A DNA stretch of 64,000 bases, from assembly GCA_963768185.1 (NCBI GenBank), contig CAVYGS010000005.1, positions 1,116,001 to 1,180,000 on the forward strand, read 5' to 3'. The DNA is from Palsa-461 sp963768185. GTDB taxonomy: Bacteria; Actinomycetota; Acidimicrobiia; Acidimicrobiales; RAAP-2. Below, in pieces: positions 43,848-54,429 of the stretch. A program made the translations under genes and the position numbers. Positions within the stretch are counted from its first letter, which is position 1. Every line of letters starts with the position of its first letter. The notes under the pieces are model-generated. The model was not told where the DNA came from, searched no databases, and was given only the letters and a program-made list of their open reading frames with translations.

Positions 43848-45834
43848 ATGAGCGCAGACCGGGATCGCAGGCCCCGTAGCCAACCCTGGGTGATGCGCAC
43901 CTACTCGGGCCACTCGAGCGCCCGGGCCTCCAACGAGCTCTACCGGACAAACCTGTCGCGCGGTCAAACCGGGCTCTCGATCGCCTTCGACCTGCCCACC
44001 CAGACCGGCTACGACCCCGACGCGCCCGAGGTGGCCGGCGAGGTGGGCAAGGTCGGGGTCCCCGTCGCCCACCTCGGCCACATGCGCCAGCTGCTCGACG
44101 GCATCCCGGTCGCCGAGATGAACACCTCGATGACGATCAACGCGACCGCCGCCTGGCTGCTCGCCCTCTACGTCGCCAACGCCGAGGAGCACGGCGTCGA
44201 CCCGGCCCTCCTCCAGGGCACGACGCAGAACGACATCGTGAAGGAGTACCTGAGCCGCGGGACCTACATCTTCCCGCCGGCCCCCAGCCTCCGGCTCACC
44301 GTCGACACCATCAACTACACGGTGCGCCACGTGCCCAAGTGGAACCCGATCAACGTCTGCAGCTACCACCTCCAGGAGGCCGGTGCGACGCCGGTCCAAG
44401 AGGTCGCCTACGCGCTGGCCACCGCCATCGGTGTGCTCGACGGCGTCCGAAACTCGGGCCGGGTGGCCGAGAGCGAGTTCGCCGAGGTGGTCGGCCGGAT
44501 CAGCTTCTTCGTGAACGCCGGGGTCCGCTTCATCGAGGAGACCGCCAAGGTGCGGGCGTTCTCCGCGATGTGGGACCGCATCTGCGCCGAGCGCTACGGG
44601 GTGACCGACGAGCGGTTCCGCCGGTTCCGCTACGGCGTCCAGGTCAACTCCCTCGGCCTGACCGAGGCCCAACCCGAGAACAACATCCCCCGCATCGTCC
44701 TCGAGGCCCTCGGGGTCACCCTGTCCAAGGACGCCCGGGCCCGGGCCGTCCAGCTGCCGGCCTGGAACGAGGCGCTCGGCTTGCCCCGACCCTGGGACCA
44801 ACAGTGGTCGCTGCGGATTCAGCAGATCCTGGCCTTCGAGTCCGATCTGCTGGAGTACGACGACATCTTCGAGGGCTCCAAGGTGATGGAGGCCAAGACC
44901 TCCGAGATCGTGGAGGCGGCGACCGCCGAGCTCGACGACGTGCTCGGGCGCGGCGGGGTCTTCGAGGTCGTCGAGGAGCTGAAGTCGCGGCTCGTGAAGA
45001 GCCAGGCCGAGCGGGTGGCGCGGCATCGAGAGCGGCGAGCAGATGGTCGTCGGCGTGAACGCCTACACGGACAGCGCGCAATCGCCGCTCACGGCGGACT
45101 CGGTACTGAAACTCGAGCCCACCGTCGAGTCCGAGATGCAGGCCGACGTCCAGGCCTGGCGCCGCCACCGCGACCAGGGGGCGGTGGCCAAGGCGCTCGA
45201 CGACCTGCGCCGGGCCGCCGAAAACCCCGAGGCCGACCTGATGGAGCCGACGCTGGCCCTGGCCCGGATCGGTGGCACCACCGGTGAGTGGGCAGCGGTG
45301 CTGCGGGAGGTGTTCGGTGAGTACCGCGGGCCGACCGGGGTGCGTGGAGCGTCCGGCGCCCACGGCAACGAGCTGGCACCAGTCGCCGCTCGGGCACGGG
45401 CGCTCGCCGAGCGCACCGGCGCCCCGCCGCGGCTCCTCGTCGGCAAGCCGGGCCTCGACGGGCACTCCAACGGTGCCGAGCAGATCGCCGTGGCGGCGCG
45501 CGACGCCGGGTTCGAGGTCGTGTACCAGGGGATCCGGCTGACGCCCGAACAGATCGTCGCCGCGGCGCGCGACGAGGACGTGGATGTCGTGGGGCTGTCC
45601 ATCCTCTCGGGCTCACACCTGGAGCTCGTCCCCGAGATCCTCGACCGGCTGGCGGCGGCCGGGGTCGACGCCGCGGTGGTGGTCGGCGGGATCATCCCAC
45701 CCGACGACGCCGAGATCCTGCTCGGCAAGGGCGTGGCCGCCGTCTACACCCCGAAGGACTTCGAGTTCGCCACGATCATGGACGACCTCATGTCGCTGGT
45801 CGAGCGAAGGCGCGCCGGCGCGCCGAAGGGTTAG
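43848..45834 (+). CDS. ecm: Ethylmalonyl-CoA mutase-like cobalamin-dependent mutase (one frame break near 45022)
   Basis: An acyl-CoA mutase with fused catalytic and B12-binding domains, 661 residues after correction. RTYSGHSSARASNELYRTNL and GQTGLSIAFDLPTQTGYD, with the short N-terminus, match ethylmalonyl-CoA mutase (MeaA/Ecm) better than the 700-residue methylmalonyl-CoA mutases. The C-terminal cobalamin domain has KPGLDGHSNGAEQIA (base-off D-x-H-x-x-G form) and SILSGSHLELVPEIL. One extra G near 45022 splits the frame at VAR-IESGEQMVVGVNAYTD. A ccr gene seven kilobases away supports the assignment. Methylmalonyl-CoA mutase is the main alternative. Confidence 0.87.
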
Positions 45835-46042
45835 AAGCCGGCGGCGGGGCGCTCACGCCGCAGCGACACCCGCTGGTTCCACCAGCGCCCGCTGAAGCGC
45901 CAGTTGTCGTTGCCGCGCCGCCACTCGGGCGAGGTGACCGGCCGCGGCCAGACCTTGTCGACCGCCATGGCGATGGCGGCGAGCACCGCCGGGTCGATCT
46001 CGGGGCGAGGCCGGAGCCCGAGGTGCTCTGGCGGCCCCTCGG

Positions 46043-46046
<4 letters not shown>
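45831..46046 (-). CDS. Acyl-CoA carboxylase epsilon subunit-like small protein
   Basis: A 71-residue protein with the Trp-rich end WRFSGRWWNQRVSL seen in epsilon subunits that assemble with actinobacterial propionyl/acetyl-CoA carboxylase beta subunits. The middle reads AVLAAIAMAVDKVW. GTG 46044-46046 overlaps the stop of the beta-subunit gene as GTGA, so the two are coupled. Its end also overlaps the stop of the convergent mutase gene by four bases. Small size limits certainty, but position strongly supports the call. Confidence 0.7.
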
Positions 46047-47602
<1,556 letters not shown>

Positions 47603-47624
47603 GCTACCAATCCCAGCGGACCGC

Positions 47625-48566
47625 TCAGCTGGGTGTGGCGCCGTCCAACCCGGGCTCAAGACGATCGAGGCGTGCGCGCGGCGGATGCAGCGCCGCCAGC
47701 TTCTCGAGTCCCTCCCGGGAGGTGTCGTCACGTGGGACGTAGGCGATCAGTCGAGTGCCGATGAGCGGCCCGAGCCAGAAGCTGGTGTGGTCCAGGCTCA
47801 GGAGGCCGACCTCGGGGTGCAGCAGTCTCTTTGTGCGGTTCTCGGGGCCCAGCACCTCGCGTCGGTTCCAGACCGCCACGAACTCCGGAGAGCTCTCCGA
47901 CAGCCGGCGCACGAGGGCACGCCAGCGCGGCTCTGCGAGATGCTCGGCCATCGCGGCGCGGTACTGCGCAACGAGGCGCGCCACCCCCTCCTCCCAGTCG
48001 AGGACCGAGGAGCGCCACGCCGGGTGCGTGAAGGCGAGCCACAGGCAGTTGCGGTCCTCCAGAGGCATCTCCTCGAGGTCGGCCATGAGATGGCAGTACC
48101 CGTTGTTGAAGGCGAGGATGTCGCTGCGCGCGTTCAAGACGGCGGCCGGGAACGGGTCGAGCTGCGCGAGCATGCGCTGCACCGGGGGCGCGATCGCCTG
48201 GCACTCTCGAGTGGTCTCGAACTCGCCGAGGCCGGCCAACCTCATGACATGGGCGCGCTCGTAGGGGTCGAACCGCAGCGTGCGCGACACCGCGTCGAGC
48301 ACCTGCTCGGAGACGTTGATGTCGCGCCCCTGCTCGAGCCACGTGTACCAGGTCACGCCGACGCCCGCGAGCTGGGCGACCTCCTCGCGCCGAAGCCCCG
48401 GGGTGCGGCGGCGCCCACCGGCCGGGAGTCCGACCTCGTCAGGCAGAATGCGCTCCCGCCGGGAGCGCAGGAACTCGCCGAGCTCGTGGCGGCGGATCTC
48501 GTCCGGGGCCTCCCCAAGCGGGCCATCGAGGTCCACCCAGGCGGTCTCGTTGTCGGTGATCGTCAT
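47625..48566 (-). CDS. MmyB-like helix-turn-helix transcriptional regulator
   Basis: The 313-residue regulator has an Xre-type helix-turn-helix (GLRREEVAQLAGVGVTWYTWLEQGRD, about residues 57-82) and the MmyB ligand-binding domain (FNNGYCHLMADLE, FTHPAWRSSVLDWEE, SPEFVAVWNRREV), known to bind fatty-acid-like ligands. The start at ATG 48564-48566 is fixed by alignment of the divergent promoter region. It faces away from an MFS exporter gene, with operator-like repeats in between, and probably represses that exporter. Confidence 0.87.
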   Translation of the reverse strand: MTITDNETAWVDLDGPLGEAPDEIRRHELGEFLRSRRERILPDEVGLPAGGRRRTPGLRREEVAQLAGVGVTWYTWLEQGRDINVSEQVLDAVSRTLRFDPYERAHVMRLAGLGEFETTRECQAIAPPVQRMLAQLDPFPAAVLNARSDILAFNNGYCHLMADLEEMPLEDRNCLWLAFTHPAWRSSVLDWEEGVARLVAQYRAAMAEHLAEPRWRALVRRLSESSPEFVAVWNRREVLGPENRTKRLLHPEVGLLSLDHTSFWLGPLIGTRLIAYVPRDDTSREGLEKLAALHPPRARLDRLEPGLDGATPS

Positions 48567-48613
48567 GTCGCCTCCTCGGCCCTCATTCCCATCCTGACGG
48601 GATTTGTCCGTAG

Positions 48614-48655
48614 TTGACCATTGCCGTTGATACCAGGATAACCGGGCTTCTGGTA
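48614..48655 (+). promoter_or_regulatory. Promoter and operator for the MFS exporter
   Basis: TTGACC (48614-48619), a 17-base spacer and GATAAC (48637-48642) form a good promoter. An inverted repeat TACCAG (48631-48636) / CTGGTA (48650-48655) straddles the -10 and start point, ideal for repression. Further CCTGG half-sites occur at 48677-48682. Confidence 0.65.
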
Positions 48656-48685
48656 CCAGTTTATACATTGGCGCATCCTGGTTCC

Positions 48686-50348
48686 ATGACCATTCGCATC
48701 GAATCTTCGACGGCGTCGCGCCCAGCGCCCGCCCGGACGCCGAAGGCCGAATCCCCGAAGCTCAGCGGTTTCGGGCTCGCCGTGGTCCTGATCGGCGTGT
48801 TCCTGCCGATGACCGACTTCTTCATCGTCAACGTGGCGCTCCCGACGATCGACCGGGATCTGCACGCAACCCCGGGGATGCTCCAGCTGGTGGTGGCCGG
48901 CTACGCCATCGCCTACGCCCTCCTGCTTGTGGTGGGGGGCCGGCTGGGCGACCTGCTGGGGCGGCGCCGGCTGTTCCTGGGCGGCATGGCGGCGTTCACG
49001 CTGACCTCGCTCGCCTGCGGCCTGGCCCCGAGCATCGGCACCCTGGTGGCGGCCCGGGTGCTCCAGGGTGCGGCCTCGGCCATGATGCTGCCCCAGGTCC
49101 TCTCGACCATCCAGGCCACCAAAACGGGAGCCGACCGCGCCCCGCGCTGGGGAAGTTCGGGGCGACCGGCGGGATCGCGTCGGTCATCGGACAGGTGGTG
49201 GGCGGGCTGATCGTCTCGGCGAACATCGCCGGCACCGGCTGGCGTCCGATCTTCCTCCTGAACGTCCCGGTAGGTCTGGTCGGTCTGGTGTTGGCCAGCC
49301 GCCTGCTCCCCGAGACCCGTTCGGATGACCCCGCCCCCGTCGACCACTTCGGCACCGCGCTCTTGGGGGTCGGCCTGCTCTCGCTCCTGATCCCGCTCAC
49401 CGAGGGCCGCGCCCTCGGATGGCCCGGCTGGTCGATCGCGCTCTTGGTCATCTCCCCCGTCGCGCTCGCGCTGTTCCTGCGCACGGAGCGCCGGCTCGAG
49501 GCCCGTGGCGGCGTGCCGCTGGTGCCGTTCTCGATCGTGCGCATGCCCAGCATGCGACGGGGCATTTCGATCGCGCTGCCCTTCTACACGGCCTTCGGCG
49601 GCTTCATGTTCGTGTACACGCTCGCCATCCAGAACGGGGCCGGGTTGAGCCCGCTGCGCACCGGCCTCTTGCTGGCGCCGATGGCCGCCGGATTCCTGGC
49701 CGCGTCGCTGTCCACGGCTCGACTCCTCCGTCGCTTCGGTCGCCGCGTCGTCACGGCGGGCCGCTGATCCAGGCAGTCGGGCTCCTGGCCTCCATTGGGT
49801 CGTTGGCGGCCGTCTGGCCGCACCCGAGCCTGCTCAGTGTCGGCCCGGGCTTCCTCGTGGTCGGCATCGGACAGGGCCTCATCATGAGCCCGCTCATGGG
49901 CGTCGTCCTCTCGGAGGTGCCCCAGCACGCAGCCGGCGTCGGCAGCGGCGTGCTCGCCACGACCCAGCAGTCCTCCCTCGCCCTCGGGGTGGCCACGGTC
50001 GGGACGCTGTATCTAACCCTGGCCCCCCTGGCCCGCCTCGGGGCCCTGGACGCCGCGCTCGTCGTGCTCGGGATCCTGGTCGGGGTGGCGCTCACGGTGT
50101 CGGCCTTGAGTCGCCGCCTGCCCAACCCGGTGCAGGCCACCGAGCCCGGGCCGGCGGTGGCGCCCAGCCGAGCCGTCGCGCAGTGCCCGACGCACCGCAT
50201 CGTGTTCGCCTCGCGCCGAGCCGACGACGACGAGTCGTTCGAGCCGCTGACGCGTGAGGCGGCCCGGGGGGCGCTACTCCTGGACGAGCTCGATCAGGGT
50301 CCCGTAGGCCGACTTGGGGTGCAAGAAGGCGACCGTCGTGCCCCGTGA
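48686..50348 (+). CDS. MFS drug exporter, DHA2 (EmrB/QacA) family; two frame breaks
   Basis: This 14-helix drug:H+ antiporter-type protein is about 554 residues after correction. PMTDFFIVNVALPTIDRDL (helix 1), GGRLGDLLGRRRLFLGG (motif A) and VAARVLQGAASAMMLPQVLS (motif C region) place it in DHA2. Frame breaks are at the C4 run 49140-49143 (before ALGKFGATGG) and the G3 run 49758-49760 (before PLIQAVGLLAS). Each is consistent with one missing base. The start is ATG 48686. The C-terminal 75 bases overlap the epimerase gene. The adjacent MmyB-type regulator diverges from it. Confidence 0.8.
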
Positions 50349-50699
50349 GCCGGGCCTCGGGACCTGGTCGATGGAGCGGACGCCGGCGTCCTGGGCGGCC
50401 TTGAGCGCCTCGCCACAGTCCTCGACCCGGAACCCGACGTGGTGCAGTCCCTCCCCGCGCTGGGCGAGGAACTTGGCCACGGTCGAGTCGTCGCTGGTCG
50501 GGGTGAGCAGCTGGATGTACGAGTCGGCCACCTTCACCAGCGCCTCCTCCACCCCGTCGCGCTCCACCACCTCGCGGTGGACGACCTTGGCCCCAAAGGT
50601 CTCCTCGTAGAAGGCCACCGCCGCGTCGAGGTCGGCCACCGCGATGGCCACGTGGTCGACCTCGGTGAACAGGCCCCCTGCGGCCTCGTGGGCGCTCAC
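50274..50699 (-). CDS. Methylmalonyl-CoA/ethylmalonyl-CoA epimerase
   Basis: A 141-residue vicinal-oxygen-chelate-fold epimerase. DHVAIAVADLDAAVAFYEET is at the start, and the metal site is His in DHVAIAV, Gln near SYIQLL, His in GLHHVGF and Glu in TLIELVQ. It inverts the 2-position of methylmalonyl- or ethylmalonyl-CoA so that the mutase can act. GTG 50697-50699 overlaps the ccr stop as GTGA, so the two genes are cotranscribed, supporting the ethylmalonyl-CoA assignment. Confidence 0.93.
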   Translation of the reverse strand: MSAHEAAGGLFTEVDHVAIAVADLDAAVAFYEETFGAKVVHREVVERDGVEEALVKVADSYIQLLTPTSDDSTVAKFLAQRGEGLHHVGFRVEDCGEALKAAQDAGVRSIDQVPRPGSRGTTVAFLHPKSAYGTLIELVQE

Positions 50700-52035
50700 G
50701 CGCCGTGCCGCCGGAACAGGGTGATGCGGTCCTCGCCGACCTTGGCCCGCAGCTCGGGGTCGTCGACGCCGAGGCCCTCGGAGGGGGCGAGGCAGAGCAC
50801 GCCGATCTTCCCCTCGTGCCGGTTCTTGTGCACCTGCTCGGCGGCCTCGCCGACCTCGGTCAGCGGGTAGACCGCCGACAGCGGGGGGAGAATCTTCCCC
50901 GAGCACACGAGCGCGTTGGCGTCCCAGGCCTCCCGGTAGTTGGCGAAGTGGGAGCCCTTGATCGTCTTCAGCTTCATCCAGAGGTGCCGGTTGTCGTACT
51001 CGATCATGTAGCCCGAGGTCGCCGCGCAGGTGACGATGGTGCCGCCCCGCTTGGCCACGAAGACCGACGCGCCCATGGTGAAGCGGCCGGGGTGCTCGAA
51101 GACGATGTCGGGGTCCTCGCCGACCAGGGAGCGGACGTCCTTGCCGAACCGGCGCCACTCGGACTCGTCCTGGTGGGTGTCGTCCTTCCAGAACTGGTAG
51201 TTGGCGGCGCGCGGTCGAGGACGGCCTCGACCCCGAGGTCGTGCAGCAGGTCGACCTTCTCCGGCGAGGAGACGACCCCGATCGGGATCGCCCCGCCATT
51301 CAGCACGTACTGCACGGCGAAGCTGCCGAGCCCACCGGTCGCTCCCCACACGAGCACCCGATCGCCCTGGCGGATCGGCGCGCCGTTGTGGCTGACCAGC
51401 ATCCGGTACGCGGTCGAGTTGCACAGCGCGTTGACCGCCGCCTCCTCCCAGGTCAGGTGAGCGGGCTTGGGCATGAGCTGGTTGGCCCGGACCAGCGCGA
51501 TGTCGGCCAGGCCGCCGAAGTTCGACTCGAACCCCCAGATCCGCTGGTTGGCCGCCAGGATCGAGTCGTCGTGTGCCGAGGGGTCCTGATCGTCGACGTA
51601 GTTGCAGTGGACGGTCACCTTGTCGCCCGGCTTCCAGTTGCGCACCGCCGAGCCCACCCGGAGCACCACCCCCGAGGCGTCGGAGCCGACCACGTGGTAG
51701 TCGAGCGCGTGGCGGGCACCCCAGCGGCTCTCCTTCCCCAGCCGGTCGAGGAACCCGAAGGTGGGCAGCGGCTCGAAGATCGAGGTCCACACCGTGTTGA
51801 AGTTGATGGCCGACGCCATGACCGCGACGTAGGCCTCATCGGGGGCGAGCTCGGGGAGCGGCACCTCTCCGACGTGCAGGGACTTGCGGGGGTCCTTCTC
51901 CCCCGACTCCATGCCATCGAACATGTCGGACTCGTCCCGACGGACGAACGCCGCCCGGTACGACTCGGGGAGGGGCATCTCGGCCAACGCCTCACCCGGG
52001 GCGCCGTCGATCACGGCCTGCAGGATGTCGTCCAT
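50696..52035 (-). CDS. ccr: Crotonyl-CoA carboxylase/reductase (one frame break near 51210)
   Basis: A medium-chain reductase that carboxylates crotonyl-CoA to ethylmalonyl-CoA using NADPH, about 446 residues after correction. N-terminal DDILQAVIDGAPGEALAEMP, MASAINFNTVWTSIFEPLPT and GLGSFAVQYVLNGGAIPIGV are typical. The C-terminal part has ANYQFWKDDTHQ and FEHPGRFTMGASVFVAKRGG. One missing base between 51206 and 51214 breaks LDR-(R)AANYQFW. It is coupled by GTGA overlap to the epimerase and is the marker enzyme of the ethylmalonyl-CoA pathway. ATG at 52033-52035. Confidence 0.93.
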
Positions 52036-52096
52036 GGACCGCGACGATATCCGTGGTCATAGGATGGGAAACCCCGAAATGTCTGGAGGTCAGGAC

Positions 52097-53284
52097 ATGC
52101 CTGGTTCGGTCATCCTCGCTGGCGCCCGCACGCCGATCGGCAAGCTCTCGGGCGTGTTCTCGGGATTCAGCGCCCAGGAGCTGGGCGGCTTTGCCATCGC
52201 GGAGGCACTGAAGCGGGCGGGCGTCGCCCCCGAACAGGTCGACTACGTGCTGATGGGCCAGGTGCTCCAGGCCGGCCAGGGCCAGATCACGGCCCGCCAG
52301 GCGGCGGCCAAGGCCGGCATCCCGATGTCGGTCCCGGCCACGACCGTGAACAAGGTCTGTCTCTCGGGCCTCAACACCATCTACCTCGCCGACCAGATGA
52401 TCGCGTCGGGGGACGCCGAGATCGTCGTGGCCGGGGGGATGGAGTCCATGACCCGGGCCCCGCACCTGCTGCCCGAGGCGCGCAGCGGCTATCGCCTGGG
52501 CGACGGCACGCTCGTCGACTCGATGATGTTCGACGGGCTCACCTGCGCGTTCGACCACTGCGCGATGGGGCTGGCCACCGATCGATACAACACCTCGGGC
52601 GCGCAGGTCTCGCGGGAGCGCCAGGACGCGTTCGCCGCCGCCTCACACGAGCGGGCGGCCGCCGCGGCCAAGGAGGGTCGCTTCGCCGAGGAGATCGTCC
52701 CGGTCCAGGTACCCCAGCGTCGCGGCGAGCCGATCTTGGCCGACACCGACGAGGGCGTCCGGCCCGGGACCACCCCCGAGTCGCTGGCCGGCCTGCGCCC
52801 CGCGTTCGACAAGGAGGGCACGATCACGGCCGGGAACGCGTCGCAGATCTCTGACGGGGGCGCTGCGGTCATCGTGACCACCGCCGCAAAGGCCAGGGAG
52901 CTCGGGGTCACCCCGCTCGGTGAGTTCGTCTCCTATGGCCAGGTGGCCGGGCCCGACCCCTCGCTGCTGCTCCAACCGGCGCGCGCCATCACCCGGGCGG
53001 TCGAGAAAGCCAAGGTGTCCCTGGGCGACATCGACTTGTTCGAGATCAACGAGGCGTTCGCCGCCGTCGGCCTGGCGTCCGCCGACCAGCTCGGCATCGA
53101 CGAGGACAAGCTGAACGTGAACGGTGGGGCCATCGCCTTGGGCCACCCGGTCGGGATGTCGGGGACCCGGCTCGCCCTCACCGCGCTGCTCGAGCTGCGA
53201 CGCCGGGACGCGAGCTTCGCCGCGATCGCATTGTGCGGCGGCGGCGGCCAGGGCGACGCCCTGATCGTCCGCTCGATCCGCTAA
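52097..53284 (+). CDS. Acetyl-CoA C-acetyltransferase (thiolase)
   Basis: A 395-residue biosynthetic-type thiolase that joins two acetyl-CoA into acetoacetyl-CoA. Nucleophile Cys 88 in NKVCLSG, His 350 in ALGHPVGMSG and Cys 380 in ALCGGGGQGDAL are the catalytic set. ATG 52097 follows a GGAGGT site. It diverges from ccr, 61 bases away, and supplies the first step of the ethylmalonyl-CoA route. Its end overlaps the SixA-like gene by four bases. Confidence 0.95.
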   Translation: MPGSVILAGARTPIGKLSGVFSGFSAQELGGFAIAEALKRAGVAPEQVDYVLMGQVLQAGQGQITARQAAAKAGIPMSVPATTVNKVCLSGLNTIYLADQMIASGDAEIVVAGGMESMTRAPHLLPEARSGYRLGDGTLVDSMMFDGLTCAFDHCAMGLATDRYNTSGAQVSRERQDAFAAASHERAAAAAKEGRFAEEIVPVQVPQRRGEPILADTDEGVRPGTTPESLAGLRPAFDKEGTITAGNASQISDGGAAVIVTTAAKARELGVTPLGEFVSYGQVAGPDPSLLLQPARAITRAVEKAKVSLGDIDLFEINEAFAAVGLASADQLGIDEDKLNVNGGAIALGHPVGMSGTRLALTALLELRRRDASFAAIALCGGGGQGDALIVRSIR

Positions 53285-53823
53285 TCGGCGTCGAACGGGG
53301 GAACAAACACCCCGAGCACCTTGGCGGTCCGCGGCGCGATCTCGTCCCACTGCTTGACCGGGAGCTCGAAGACCGCCAGTGCGCAGGTCGCGAAGCCCCC
53401 GGACAACGCGGCGACAGGCCGCCTCGGTATCGCAGCGACCAGCGCCTCCAGGGTCGGGTTGTGGCCGACCACCATCACCGAGGCCACGTCCTCCTCCACC
53501 ATCGAGACCTGTTCGAGCACGTCCTCGGGTGAGGCGCCGTACAGGGAGCGCAGATAGGTCGCCGGCGGCGGGCTCGACATCTTCGCAAGCACTCGCTCGG
53601 TCGTCTCCACCGCACGGGCGGCGGTCGAGCAGAGGATGAGCGCGGGCATAATCCCCACGTCGAGGCCGAGGTGGTCACCATCGTCGCCGAGGCGCTCGCC
53701 GAGCGCGTCGGCGTCGCGTCGGCCCCGCCCGGCCAGCGTGCGCTCGTGATCGGCCCCCCCGACGGGTGGGCGACGCACCGTCTTGGCGTGGCGCAGCACC
53801 CAGAGGACCCGTCCCTCCGTCAT
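53281..53823 (-). CDS. SixA-type phosphohistidine phosphatase
   Basis: A 180-residue histidine-phosphatase-fold protein: RHAKT motif with Arg 11 and His 12 near the N-terminus, and the second catalytic His in VMVVGHNPTLE (about residue 127). SixA removes phosphate from phosphohistidine in histidine-kinase relays or the nitrogen PTS of enterobacteria; actinobacterial homologues have no assigned partner. ATG 53821-53823, three bases after recR, with convergent overlap with the thiolase gene. Confidence 0.87.
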   Translation of the reverse strand: MTEGRVLWVLRHAKTVRRPPVGGADHERTLAGRGRRDADALGERLGDDGDHLGLDVGIMPALILCSTAARAVETTERVLAKMSSPPPATYLRSLYGASPEDVLEQVSMVEEDVASVMVVGHNPTLEALVAAIPRRPVAALSGGFATCALAVFELPVKQWDEIAPRTAKVLGVFVPPFDAD

Positions 53824-53826
53824 GGC

Positions 53827-54429
53827 TCAGGCCCGCAGTTCGCGCCGGCCCTCGAGCGCGCGCCCGAGCGTCATCTCGTCCGCGTACTCGAGATCGCCGC
53901 CGACCGGCAGCCCGCTGGCGAGCCGGGTCACCCGCACCGGCAGCTCGCTCAGCCGCTTGGCCAGGTACATGGCCGTCGCCTCACCCTCCAAGTTCGGGTT
54001 CGTGCAGAGGACCACCTCGCTGATGCCCTCGGCCTCGATGCGGGCCACGAGTTCGACGATGCGCAACTGCTCGGGCCCCACCCCCTCGAGCGGGTTCAGC
54101 GCGCCCTGCAGCACGTGGTATCGGCCACCGAACTCCTTGGTCCGCTCGAACGCCGCGATCGCCTGGGGGTCCTCCACGACGCAGACGACCGAGCCGTCGC
54201 GGGTCTCGTCCTGGCACACCTCGCACAGCGCGCCGCGCTCGGCGACGTTGAAGCACCGCTCGCAGAGTGCGGTGCGCTCCTTCACCGAGACGATCGCGTC
54301 CGAGAGGCGCAGTGCGTCCTCGTTGGGGATCTTGAGGAGGTAGAACGCGATCCGTTGGGCCGACTTGGGCCCGATGCCGGGCAGTCGGCCGAGCTCGTCG
54401 ATCAGCGCGCGGAGCGGGCCGGTGTACAC
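53827..54429 (-). CDS. recR: Recombination mediator protein RecR
   Basis: A 200-residue RecR with N-terminal helix-hairpin-helix (RLPGIGPKSAQRIAFYLL), a four-Cys zinc finger (CERCFNVAERGALCEVC) and a Toprim domain (VCVVEDPQAIAAFERTKEF). It acts with RecO and RecF to load RecA at gaps. GTG 54427-54429 follows the dnaX stop codon directly with zero bases between. The usual ybaB gene between dnaX and recR is absent here. Confidence 0.96.
   Translation of the reverse strand: MYTGPLRALIDELGRLPGIGPKSAQRIAFYLLKIPNEDALRLSDAIVSVKERTALCERCFNVAERGALCEVCQDETRDGSVVCVVEDPQAIAAFERTKEFGGRYHVLQGALNPLEGVGPEQLRIVELVARIEAEGISEVVLCTNPNLEGEATAMYLAKRLSELPVRVTRLASGLPVGGDLEYADEMTLGRALEGRRELRA

Noticed and set aside
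45043..45834. A stand-alone cobalamin-binding mutase subunit
   Set aside because: The frame continues the mutase once one base near 45022 is removed, and fused Ecm proteins have this exact layout.
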